From the NCBI GenBank assembly GCA_938022295.1, contig CALIDR010000189.1:1-6056 (forward strand): DNA of 6,056 nucleotides. The letters run 5' to 3'. Both the position numbers and the translations under genes were made by a program. Of the stretch, positions 1 to 5,928 are shown piece by piece. How positions within the stretch are numbered: the stretch's first letter is position 1; every line of letters begins with the position of its first letter. The notes beneath the pieces were generated by a model. The model was not told where the DNA came from. It searched no databases and saw only the letters and a program-made list of their open reading frames with translations. This DNA comes from an uncultured Burkholderiaceae bacterium (lineage in GTDB: Bacteria; Pseudomonadota; Gammaproteobacteria; Burkholderiales; Burkholderiaceae_C).

Positions 1-713
1 ACGAAGCGGGGGGCGAAGCGCGCCACCGTCATCTCGCGCTTGCCGCCGAAGCCCGGGGCGCGCTCGACGACGAAGCCGGCGCTGGCCAGGCCGTCGCGCA
101 CGTCGCGCGCGACGCTCCACGTCGCCGCGGTGGCGCCCGGCGCGGCGCGGCCGGCGAGCTGCTTGAGCAGCGGGGCGCTCCACATCGCCGGGTTGCGGGC
201 GGGTGCGAAGCCGTCGAGGTAGAACGCGTCGGCGTCGAGCACGAGCTGCGGCAGCCACTGCGCCGCCTCGCCGAACGCCAGCCGCAGCACCACGCGGCCG
301 CCGTCGAAGGCGAGCGTGTGCAGGTCGGGCGTCAGCGGCGGCCAGGCGGCGACGAGCCGGGCGGAGAGAGCCGGAAGGGGCGAACCGGCGTGCGCACGCG
401 CGAGGTCGGCGCGTGCCGGCGGGTGCTTGTCGATCGAGACGAACCACAGCCGCTCGCAGCGGCGCGCGTCGTCGCGCCAGGCGGCCCAGGTGGCGAGGAA
501 GTTGTGCCCGAGCCCGAAGCCCGTCTCGAGCACGACGAACCGAGCGCGCCCCTGCCAGCGCCCGGGCAGGCCGTTGCCGGCCAGGAACACGTGGTGCGCC
601 TGTTCGAGCGCGCCGGCGCGGGCGTGGTAGACGTCGCCGAAGTCGCGCGCCAACGGCGGCTCGCCGGCCGCGCCGAACTCGATGCGCGCCGGCGTGATCG
701 GCGTCGTCTTCAC
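1..713 (-). CDS. mnmC: tRNA U34 modification protein MnmC, N-terminal methyltransferase part (runs off left edge)
   Basis: MnmC completes the 5-methylaminomethyl group on wobble uridine 34 of certain tRNAs in the cytoplasm. Its N-terminal domain is an S-adenosylmethionine-dependent methyltransferase, and its C-terminal domain is an FAD-dependent oxidase that removes the carboxymethyl group. The window holds 237 codons, which is essentially the whole methyltransferase domain. The start MKTTPITPARIEFG matches the family N-terminus. The SAM-binding glycine motif ETGFGLGHNF lies at residues 63-72. The hallmark DGFAPARNPAMW lies at 167-178, with Asp167 the expected substrate-site residue, and GFGGKREM lies at 221-228. 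The start is GTG at 713, chosen by this family alignment; no ATG fits. It begins 7 bases after the upstream DUF3445 stop and has no visible ribosome binding site, so translational coupling is likely. The frame has no stop down to base 3. The oxidase domain would lie beyond the edge, so I infer rather than see the bifunctional form. Confidence 0.93.
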   Translation of the reverse strand, partial: MKTTPITPARIEFGAAGEPPLARDFGDVYHARAGALEQAHHVFLAGNGLPGRWQGRARFVVLETGFGLGHNFLATWAAWRDDARRCERLWFVSIDKHPPARADLARAHAGSPLPALSARLVAAWPPLTPDLHTLAFDGGRVVLRLAFGEAAQWLPQLVLDADAFYLDGFAPARNPAMWSAPLLKQLAGRAAPGATAATWSVARDVRDGLASAGFVVERAPGFGGKREMTVARFAPRF

Positions 714-720
714 GCGCGGG

Positions 721-1662
721 TCAGCGTTGCGCCCGCTGCGCGAGCCACTGCAGCAGCGGCCCGCGGGCGCGGGTGAGGCCGCGGTAGGCGAGCACGGCGT
801 CGCTCATGCTCGCGATCGCGTCGTGCACCGCGGCCGCGCGGGCGGCGGTGTCGATCGCCTGCGCGAGCGGGCGCACCTGCACGTGGATCGTGAACACCGC
901 CTGCGAACGCTCGGGCAGCGGGACGAACGTCTGCCGCTCGGTGCGCCACCAGGCCTGCGCGGCGACCGTCGCCGCGTCGAGCGCGTCCGGCCAGCCGTCG
1001 ACGCGCGCCGGGTGCGCGTGCAGGCGCGGCTGCGGCGTCACGGTCCAGACGAACCGCTCCCAGCGCTCGGGGCCGGTGACCAGACGCATCAGGTGCGCGC
1101 CGGCGGCGACGACGCGCCCGATGTCGGCCACCGGCGCGTGGACCTCGGCGAAGTGGCGCCCGACCTTCGCCTGCGGCGCCCAGTGCGACGGCAGCGCGAC
1201 GGCGAGCCAAGGGATCGTCCCGCGGGTGGCGTCGACGACGGCGAAGTCCTCCTCGAACGCGAGGCTCACCAGCGCCGCCAGGCGCCACGCTCCGGGCAGC
1301 GCGTGCAGGCAGCGCGCCACCTCGTCGCCGCGGCCGAACGGGCCCGGTGCGGCCTGCACCACCGCGCCGGCGGCATCGACGGCCACCCCGAGCGCTTCGG
1401 CGCGCACGCCGTCCCACCGCAGATGGTCGGGGTGTTCGCGCGCCGCCTGCGCGAGCAGTGCGGCCAGCGCCGGCGCGGCGTCGAAGCCGGGTTCGGCGAC
1501 CAGCGCCTGGCCGGCGAAGGCGCCGAACACGGCGAGCTTCTCGCGCTGGTGGCGCGAACCGGGCCTGGCCGGCGTGAGCTGCCGCGCCCCGGGGGCGAGC
1601 CGGCGCAGCCCCGGCTGCATGCGAAACGGCGCCGCGACGGCGGCGTCGAAGTCGAAGCTCAC
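721..1662 (-). CDS. DUF3445 / heme-dependent oxidative N-demethylase-like protein
   Basis: This is a 313-residue protein of the DUF3445 family (PF11927), also called heme-dependent oxidative N-demethylase-like. Characterised relatives (DmmD-type dimethylamine monooxygenase subunits) bind heme and act with redox partner subunits. What I see are the family blocks: EEDF near 137-140, the PSHWAP..K.G..F..VH.PV block at 158-178, RTERQTFVPLP at 240-250 and FTIHVQVRPL at 257-266. No signal peptide or membrane segment is evident, so it is probably cytoplasmic. The length is normal for the family. The start is GTG at 1662, 7 bases after the stop of the 65-codon gene, with no Shine-Dalgarno sequence. 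The stop at 721 lies 7 bases before mnmC. None of the DmmABC-type partner genes is in the window, so a dimethylamine role cannot be assumed. Family membership is fairly sure; substrate and function are unknown. Confidence 0.82.
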   Translation of the reverse strand: MSFDFDAAVAAPFRMQPGLRRLAPGARQLTPARPGSRHQREKLAVFGAFAGQALVAEPGFDAAPALAALLAQAAREHPDHLRWDGVRAEALGVAVDAAGAVVQAAPGPFGRGDEVARCLHALPGAWRLAALVSLAFEEDFAVVDATRGTIPWLAVALPSHWAPQAKVGRHFAEVHAPVADIGRVVAAGAHLMRLVTGPERWERFVWTVTPQPRLHAHPARVDGWPDALDAATVAAQAWWRTERQTFVPLPERSQAVFTIHVQVRPLAQAIDTAARAAAVHDAIASMSDAVLAYRGLTRARGPLLQWLAQRAQR

Positions 1663-1669
1663 CGCGCGA

Positions 1670-1867
1670 TCAGGCGGGCCGGTGGCGCCGCCCCTCGACG
1701 TCGTGGACGTCGCAGTCGAACGCCTCGGGCCGGGCGAAGCCGGTGAGGGGCTTGCCGCGATGAGGCTGGTCGGACGCGAGTCGGCCGCACGATGGCTCGT
1801 ACGCTTCGGTGTCGAGGACGAGCGTGCGGGCCGTGTCGGCGAGGCGATGGGTCGTCGGGTCGGGCAT
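1670..1867 (-). CDS. small protein of unknown function, first gene of the DUF3445-mnmC group
   Basis: This gene encodes 65 residues starting MPDPTTHRLADTARTL; I do not recognise the family. It is strongly hydrophilic, with about 11 acidic residues, 9 Arg/Lys and 4 His. It has two Cys, at 27 (EPSCGRL) and 52 (FDCDVHD), and an Arg/His-rich tail (GRRHRPA). There is no signal peptide or membrane helix. Third codon positions are overwhelmingly G or C, like the neighbouring real genes, which argues for coding. The frame stays open upstream to an ATG at 1957. That extension runs through the efp terminator and has weaker GC bias at the third position, so I chose the ATG at 1867. No Shine-Dalgarno sequence precedes it. 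Its stop at 1670 lies 7 bases before the DUF3445 start, which suggests co-translation and perhaps a shared job. It could also be a non-functional leader-type reading frame whose translation feeds the downstream genes. Confidence 0.6.
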   Translation of the reverse strand: MPDPTTHRLADTARTLVLDTEAYEPSCGRLASDQPHRGKPLTGFARPEAFDCDVHDVEGRRHRPA

Positions 1868-1897
1868 GGGGCAGCAGGTTCGGGTCACAGTCGCCCG

Positions 1898-1903
1898 AGC
1901 ATA
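1898..1903 (-). promoter_or_regulatory. possible -10 box for the small gene-DUF3445-mnmC group
   Basis: On the minus strand TATGCT matches 4 of 6 positions of the sigma-70 -10 consensus. It lies between the efp terminator and the ATG at 1867 and would give a leader of about 24 bases. No convincing -35 hexamer sits at 16-18 bases, so this is weak. It is supported mainly by position, because a new transcript is needed after the terminator. Confidence 0.25.
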
Positions 1904-1921
1904 GCGCCGCACTGCGTCCGC

Positions 1922-1948
1922 AAAGCGAAAGGGCACCGCGAGGTGCCC
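1922..1948 (-). terminator. rho-independent terminator of efp
   Basis: On the minus strand a perfect 7-bp GC-rich stem (GGGCACC / GGTGCCC, 1942-1948 with 1931-1937) closes a 4-base loop (TCGC). It is followed immediately by TTTCGCTTT. It starts 24 bases after the efp stop codon, which is the usual place. It separates efp from the small gene-DUF3445-mnmC group. Confidence 0.82.
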
Positions 1949-1972
1949 ATCGTGCATGCGCCGCGGTGCCGC

Positions 1973-2527
1973 TCAGACCCGCTTGCGGTACTCGTGCGTG
2001 CGGGTGTCGATCTCGATCCTGTCGCCGCTCTCGACGAACAGCGGCACGGCGATCTCGAAGCCGGTGCCCTTGATGCGCGCGGGCTTCATCACCTTGCCCG
2101 AGGTGTCGCCCTTGACGGCGGGCTCGGTCTCGATCTCGCGCACGACGGTGGTCGGCAGCTCGACCGAGATCGCCTTGCCGTCGTAGAACGTGACCTCCAC
2201 CGGCATGCCGTCCTCGAGGTAGTGGATGGCGTCGCCCATGTTGTCGGCCTCGACCTCGTACTGGTTGTAGTCCGCGTCCATGAAGACGTACATCGGGTCG
2301 GCGAAGTAGGAGTAGGTGCACTCCTTCTTGTCGAGGATGATCTGGTCCATCTTGTCGTCGGCCTTGAACACGACTTCGCTGCCGGCGCCGTTGAGCAGGT
2401 TCTTCAGCTTCATGCGCACCGTGGCGGCGCCGCGGCCGCCGCGGCTGTATTCGGTTTTCAGCACGACCATCGGGTCCTTGCCCTGCATGATGACGTTGCC
2501 GGCGCGGATTTCCTGAGCGAGTTTCAT
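1973..2527 (-). CDS. efp: translation elongation factor P, EarP-type (Arg32)
   Basis: EF-P is a cytoplasmic tRNA-shaped factor that binds between the ribosomal P and E sites and promotes peptide bond formation at polyproline stretches. The protein has 184 residues, the normal family length. Three beta-barrel domains are expected: a KOW-like domain at about 1-63, an OB domain at about 64-126, and a C-terminal OB domain at about 127-184. The C-terminal domain carries the signature KPARIKGTGFEIAVPLF starting at residue 148. The tip of the domain I loop reads SRGGRGAATVRMK with arginine at position 32, not the lysine used by EpmA-type EF-Ps. This is the site rhamnosylated by EarP, whose gene lies directly upstream on the same strand. 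The start ATG at 2527 fits the conserved N-terminus MKLAQEIRAGNVI. The in-frame upstream extension to 2593 is not conserved in type. No Shine-Dalgarno sequence is visible. A strong terminator follows the gene. Confidence 0.98.
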   Translation of the reverse strand: MKLAQEIRAGNVIMQGKDPMVVLKTEYSRGGRGAATVRMKLKNLLNGAGSEVVFKADDKMDQIILDKKECTYSYFADPMYVFMDADYNQYEVEADNMGDAIHYLEDGMPVEVTFYDGKAISVELPTTVVREIETEPAVKGDTSGKVMKPARIKGTGFEIAVPLFVESGDRIEIDTRTHEYRKRV

Positions 2528-2638
2528 GGCGTCTGTACGTGGAGTGGGGCGGCGGCCGGCCAGAAGGGGTGACCTCGCCGCGGGCGCGAGCACGGCGGCG
2601 GGAGGGGCGGCGGGCGGCTCTGCGGGTAAACGCGCATT
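2528..2638 (-). other. earP-efp intergenic segment, G-rich on the plus strand
   Basis: This is a 111-base gap upstream of efp. The plus strand (template for efp) has clustered G runs at 2600-2602, 2604-2607, 2612-2614 and 2624-2626, with loops of 1, 4 and 9 bases. No gene, Shine-Dalgarno sequence or convincing hairpin terminator is visible, so read-through from earP into efp is possible. Confidence 0.45.
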
Positions 2639-2641
2639 CTA
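2636..2641 (-). promoter_or_regulatory. possible -10 box for efp overlapping the earP stop codon
   Basis: On the minus strand TAGAAT matches 5 of 6 positions of the -10 consensus, and its first three bases are the earP stop codon. A poor -35 candidate (CTGCCG, 3 of 6) lies 18 bases upstream inside earP. If used, it would give efp its own promoter with a leader of roughly 100 bases. The evidence is weak. Confidence 0.25.
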
Positions 2642-3730
2642 GCCGTTCCCGCCTCGCGCGGCAGCGCACCACGCGTCGACGGCGGCGAGCAGCTGCGTCG
2701 TCAGGTCGGGCTGCGCGAGCAGGTGGTCGCGCCAGGCGCGGCAGGCGGTGGCCCAGGCGGCGAGGTCGTCCCACGCGGCAGCCGCGCCGCCCGCCTCGCC
2801 GACGCCGTTCCACGCCCGCCAGAACGCGCGCAGCGGCGCCGGCAGCGGCCACCGCGCGGCGGCTTCGAAGCGGGCGAGGAAGGCGTCGAGCTTGCCTGCG
2901 TGCACGCCGTCGTGCTGGGGGTACAGCTGCCAGACGAACGGCGCGCCGGCCCACATCGCGCGCACCGCGGAGTCCTCGCCGCGCACGAGGTTCACGTCGC
3001 AGCTCCACAGCAGGTGGTCGAACTCGCGCTGCGTGAGCCACGGCAGCGTGGCGGCGCGCACGCCGGGCGGCGGCGGGTGCGCCACGGCCAGCGCCTGCGC
3101 CGCGCCGGGCGTCAGCAGCACCAGCGCCGGGGTGCCGGCGAGCGCGCGCCACAGCAGCGGCAGCGGCGCGTGCGGGTAGCAGAAGACGCCGGCGACGCGC
3201 TCGCCCGGGCGCGGCGCGAGCCCCTGCGCGGCGAGCCACGCGCCGCGGTCGAAGCGCGCCTGGCGCGCGGCGAGGTCGGGCTCGCGCAGCAGCCCGCCGG
3301 TGGCTGGCGTGAAGCCGGGGTGGAAGAACCGCTTGACGAGACCGCGGCCCGGTCCCGCGAGCTGGGGCGAGGGCAGGCCGTGGCAGCGCTCGACCCAGCC
3401 CTCGGCGCTCAGGTATTCGAGGTTGATCCACAGTGGCGGCCGATGGCGCGCGGCCATCCGCTCGACGAAGGCCGGCGGCAGGTGGCAGGCGAAGGCCTCG
3501 ATCACGACGTCGCCCGGCTCGGCGCCGTCGGCCTCAGCCCACGCGTGCACCGCCACGCCCGGCGCGCCCGCGGGCGCCAGCCACGCCAGCGCCGAGGCGT
3601 CGTCGGTCCACAGCCGCACCGCGTGGCCGCGCGCGCCGAGGTCCGCGGCCAGCCGCCAGCACACGCCGATGTCGCCGAAGTTGTCGACCACGTGGCAGAA
3701 GAGGTCCAGGTGCAGCGGCGGCGGGTGCAT
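2639..3730 (-). CDS. earP: EF-P arginine rhamnosyltransferase EarP
   Basis: EarP (formerly DUF2331) transfers rhamnose from dTDP-L-rhamnose to the side chain of Arg32 of EF-P, which activates the factor. It is a cytoplasmic GT-B fold inverting glycosyltransferase. The protein has 363 residues, typical for the family. The N-terminal motif FCHVVDNFGDIGVCWRL (11-27) carries Asp16 and Asp20; Asp20 corresponds to the catalytic base known from the Neisseria enzyme. NLEYLSAEGW is at 103-112. RGEDS at 250-254 (Arg250, Glu252, Ser254) is the nucleotide-sugar binding motif, followed by PFVWQLYPQHDG at 264-275. The start ATG at 3730 puts the conserved motif near the N-terminus; an in-frame upstream start at 3793 would overlap uvrC. 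The efp substrate gene follows 111 bases downstream. The protein contains PPP at 3-5 and PPPPG at 219-223, which are motifs that themselves need EF-P. The sugar-donor genes (rml) are not in the window. Confidence 0.97.
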   Translation of the reverse strand: MHPPPLHLDLFCHVVDNFGDIGVCWRLAADLGARGHAVRLWTDDASALAWLAPAGAPGVAVHAWAEADGAEPGDVVIEAFACHLPPAFVERMAARHRPPLWINLEYLSAEGWVERCHGLPSPQLAGPGRGLVKRFFHPGFTPATGGLLREPDLAARQARFDRGAWLAAQGLAPRPGERVAGVFCYPHAPLPLLWRALAGTPALVLLTPGAAQALAVAHPPPPGVRAATLPWLTQREFDHLLWSCDVNLVRGEDSAVRAMWAGAPFVWQLYPQHDGVHAGKLDAFLARFEAAARWPLPAPLRAFWRAWNGVGEAGGAAAAWDDLAAWATACRAWRDHLLAQPDLTTQLLAAVDAWCAAARGGNG

Positions 3731-3776
3731 CGCCGGCGCATCGTAGCGGCGCGCGGCGGCGAAAATCGGGCTCCCG
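3731..3776. promoter_or_regulatory. 46-base divergent gap between earP and uvrC
   Basis: Any promoters for the two divergent genes must sit in this gap or reach into the opposite coding region. Weak -10-like hexamers are TACGAT on the minus strand (3740-3745, for earP) and GAAAAT on the plus strand (3761-3766, for uvrC). Each lies so close to its start codon that transcripts would be nearly leaderless. No good -35 boxes or Shine-Dalgarno sequences are seen. Confidence 0.35.
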
Positions 3777-5744
3777 ATGTCCGATCCGCACACCGCCCCG
3801 GGCGACGCCGTCGCCGCGCCGCCGTCGAACCCGCGCGAGCGGCTGCTCGCCGAAGTCGCCGCGCTGCCGAGCCTTCCGGGCGTCTACCGCTACTCCGACG
3901 CCGCCGGCGGCGTGCTGTACGTCGGCAAGGCGCGCAATCTGAAGAAGCGCGTCGGCAGCTACTTCCACAAGGACCACGGCGGCACGCGCATCGGCCACAT
4001 GGTCGCGCGCATCGCGCGCCTGGAGACGACCGTCGTGCGCAGCGAGGCCGAGGCGCTGCTGCTCGAGAACAACCTGATCAAGGCGCTCAACCCGCGGTTC
4101 AACATCCTGTTCCGCGACGACAAGAGCTACCCGTACCTCAAGATCACCGGCGCGCGGGCGGTCCACGACGCCGACGCCCCGCCGGCGCAGCGCTACCCGC
4201 GCATCGCCTACTACCGCGGCGCGGTCGACCGCCGCCACCGCTATTTCGGCCCGTACCCGAACGCGTGGGCGGTGAAGGAGACGATCCAGGTGCTGCAGAA
4301 GGTGTTCCGCCTGCGCACCTGCGAGGACACGGTGTTCGCCAACCGCTCGCGGCCGTGCCTGCTGTACCAGATCCGCCGCTGCTCGGCGCCTTGCGTCGGC
4401 TTCGTGAGCCCGGCCGACTACGCGCGCGACGTCGCCGACGCCGAACGCTTCCTGCGCGGCCAGACGCAGGAGGTGCTCGACGACCTGCAGGCGCGCATGA
4501 TGGCGCACGCCGAGGTGCTCGAGTTCGAGCAGGCGGCGCAGGTGCGCAACCAGATCGGCTCGCTGTCGCGCGTGCTGCACCAGCAGGCCGTCGAGGCGAG
4601 CAGCCTGAGCGCGGCCGACAAGGACGTCGACATCCTCGCCGTCGCGGTGCGCGGCGGGCGCGCCTGCGTGAACCTGGCGATGGTGCGCGGCGGGCGCCAC
4701 CTCGGCGACCGCGCCTACTTCCCGGCCCACGTCGACGACGCGACGGCGCTCGCGGGCGACGACGATGCCGGCGAGCCGCGGCCGCCCGAGGTGCAGGTGC
4801 TCGAAGCCTTCGTCGCCCAGCACTACCTCGAGCAGCCGGTGCCGCCCGCGCTCGTCGTCAGCCACCCGGTCGACAAGGCGCTCGTCGAGGCGCTGGGCCG
4901 CCAGGCGGGCCAGAAGGTGAGCGTGCAGCACCAGCCGCGCGAGCAGCGCCGCATCTGGCTCGAGATGGCGCTCAAGGGCGCCGAGCTCGCGCTCGCGCGG
5001 CTGCTGGCCGAGGAGGGTTCGCAGCGCGAGCGCACGCGCGCGCTCGCCGAGGCGCTCGGCCTCGACGTGCCCGACCTCGACGCGCTGCGCATCGAGTGCT
5101 TCGACGTCAGCCACACCGCCGGCGAGGCGACGCAGGCGAGCTGCGTCGTCTACGAACACCACCAGATGCAGAGCGCCCAGTACCGCCGCTACAACATCGC
5201 CGGCATCACCGGCGGTGACGACTACGCCGCGATGCGCCAGGTGCTGACGCGCCGCTACGCCAAGCTCGCCGAGGGCGTGGCCGCCGGCAGCGCGAAGATG
5301 CCCGACGTCGTGCTGATCGACGGCGGCAAGGGGCAGGTGGCGGTCGCGCGCGAGGTGTTCGAGGAGCTCGGGCTGGACCTGTCGACGATCGTCGGAGTCG
5401 AGAAGGGCGAGGGGCGCAAGGTCGGCCTCGAGGAACTCGTGTTCGCCGACGGGCGCGAGAAGGTCTACCTCGGCGCCGATTCGGCCGCACTGATGCTCGT
5501 GGCGCAGATCCGCGACGAGGCGCACCGCTTCGCGATCACCGGCATGCGCGCGCGCCGCGCGAGCGTGCGCACCGGCGCGAGCCGGCTGGAGGACATCGAC
5601 GGGGTGGGCCCGAAGAAGCGCGCGCGGCTGCTGCAGCGCTTCGGCGGCGTGCGCGGCGTGGCCAACGCCAGCGTCGACGACCTGGCCGGCGTCGAGGGCA
5701 TCTCGAAGGAACTCGCCGAGGCGATCTACCGCGCGCTGCACTGA
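3777..5744 (+). CDS. uvrC: excinuclease ABC subunit C
   Basis: UvrC makes the 3' and then the 5' incision around bulky DNA lesions in nucleotide excision repair, working with UvrB. The protein is 655 residues and complete. The GIY-YIG nuclease domain spans about 32-110 (GVY at 35-37, YVG at 48-50, Arg58, Glu97 in LLLENNLIK). Four cysteines at 182, 194, 202 and 206 have the same spacing as the iron-sulfur ligands of the E. coli protein. The UVR domain that contacts UvrB lies at about 233-268. The C-terminal RNase H-like nuclease has FDVSHTAGE (442-450, Asp443), GDDYAAM (480-486), LIDGGKGQ (513-520) and His583 in DEAHRFAI. Tandem helix-hairpin-helix motifs occupy about 604-655. The start at ATG 3777 gives an N-terminal extension of roughly 20 residues before the nuclease, which is usual in betaproteobacteria. 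No Shine-Dalgarno sequence is visible. An acidic stretch at 319-333 looks like a surface loop. No key residue is missing. Confidence 0.98.
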   Translation: MSDPHTAPGDAVAAPPSNPRERLLAEVAALPSLPGVYRYSDAAGGVLYVGKARNLKKRVGSYFHKDHGGTRIGHMVARIARLETTVVRSEAEALLLENNLIKALNPRFNILFRDDKSYPYLKITGARAVHDADAPPAQRYPRIAYYRGAVDRRHRYFGPYPNAWAVKETIQVLQKVFRLRTCEDTVFANRSRPCLLYQIRRCSAPCVGFVSPADYARDVADAERFLRGQTQEVLDDLQARMMAHAEVLEFEQAAQVRNQIGSLSRVLHQQAVEASSLSAADKDVDILAVAVRGGRACVNLAMVRGGRHLGDRAYFPAHVDDATALAGDDDAGEPRPPEVQVLEAFVAQHYLEQPVPPALVVSHPVDKALVEALGRQAGQKVSVQHQPREQRRIWLEMALKGAELALARLLAEEGSQRERTRALAEALGLDVPDLDALRIECFDVSHTAGEATQASCVVYEHHQMQSAQYRRYNIAGITGGDDYAAMRQVLTRRYAKLAEGVAAGSAKMPDVVLIDGGKGQVAVAREVFEELGLDLSTIVGVEKGEGRKVGLEELVFADGREKVYLGADSAALMLVAQIRDEAHRFAITGMRARRASVRTGASRLEDIDGVGPKKRARLLQRFGGVRGVANASVDDLAGVEGISKELAEAIYRALH

Positions 5745-5782
5745 CGCGACCGTGCTTTCGATCGCGTGGGATCCATTGCATT

Positions 5783-5808
5783 GCGGAAGGCCGCTTTCGG
5801 CCCTCTGC
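5783..5808 (+). terminator. hairpin after uvrC, possible terminator without a U-tract
   Basis: GCGGA-A-GGCCG / CGGCC-C-TCTGC forms ten pairs (one G-T wobble) with a single A-C mismatch around a CTTT loop, 38 bases after the uvrC stop. The position suits a transcript end or 3' processing stop. The following bases (CGACATTG) are not a U-tract, so intrinsic termination is doubtful. Confidence 0.4.
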
Positions 5809-5894
5809 CGACATTGACCGTTCGCTTTGAGTGGCCTGCGCAGGTTGGCGCGGCAAAGCGCCGTGCGCGCGGGCGGCGGCGCTTCACCTCGGCG

Positions 5895-5913
5895 GCCAGC
5901 GCTGCGCGCTGGC
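5895..5913. repeat. short perfect hairpin
   Basis: GCCAGCG (5895-5901) and CGCTGGC (5907-5913) form a 7-bp stem with a 5-base CTGCG loop. No T-tract follows on either strand, so I do not call it a terminator. Confidence 0.5.
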
Positions 5914-5928
5914 TGCCCTGCGCGACTC

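Noticed and set aside
1868..1957. Longer start (ATG at 1957) for the small gene
   Set aside because: The extension runs through the efp terminator hairpin and its T-tract and shows weaker GC at third codon positions than the rest of the frame.
806..2572. 588-residue open frame on the plus strand
   Set aside because: It runs antisense to the DUF3445 gene, the small gene, the terminator and efp, so it is a shadow of several real genes.
1659..3431. 590-residue open frame on the minus strand spanning efp and earP
   Set aside because: It is in the wrong frame relative to both recognised genes and is Arg/Ala-rich with no family motif.
2723..5218. 831-residue open frame on the plus strand
   Set aside because: It crosses antisense earP and an out-of-frame part of uvrC, is extremely Arg/Ala/Gly rich, and has no recognisable domain.
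3534..5741. 735-residue open frame on the minus strand across all of uvrC
   Set aside because: It is the antisense shadow of uvrC in GC-rich DNA. It has the low-complexity His/Arg/Ala/Val composition of such shadows and no domain motifs, while the plus strand has a full set of UvrC motifs.
5814..5842. TTGACC as a -35 box for a gene to the right
   Set aside because: The sequence 17 bases downstream (TGCGCA) is not -10-like, and no gene start is visible before the window ends.
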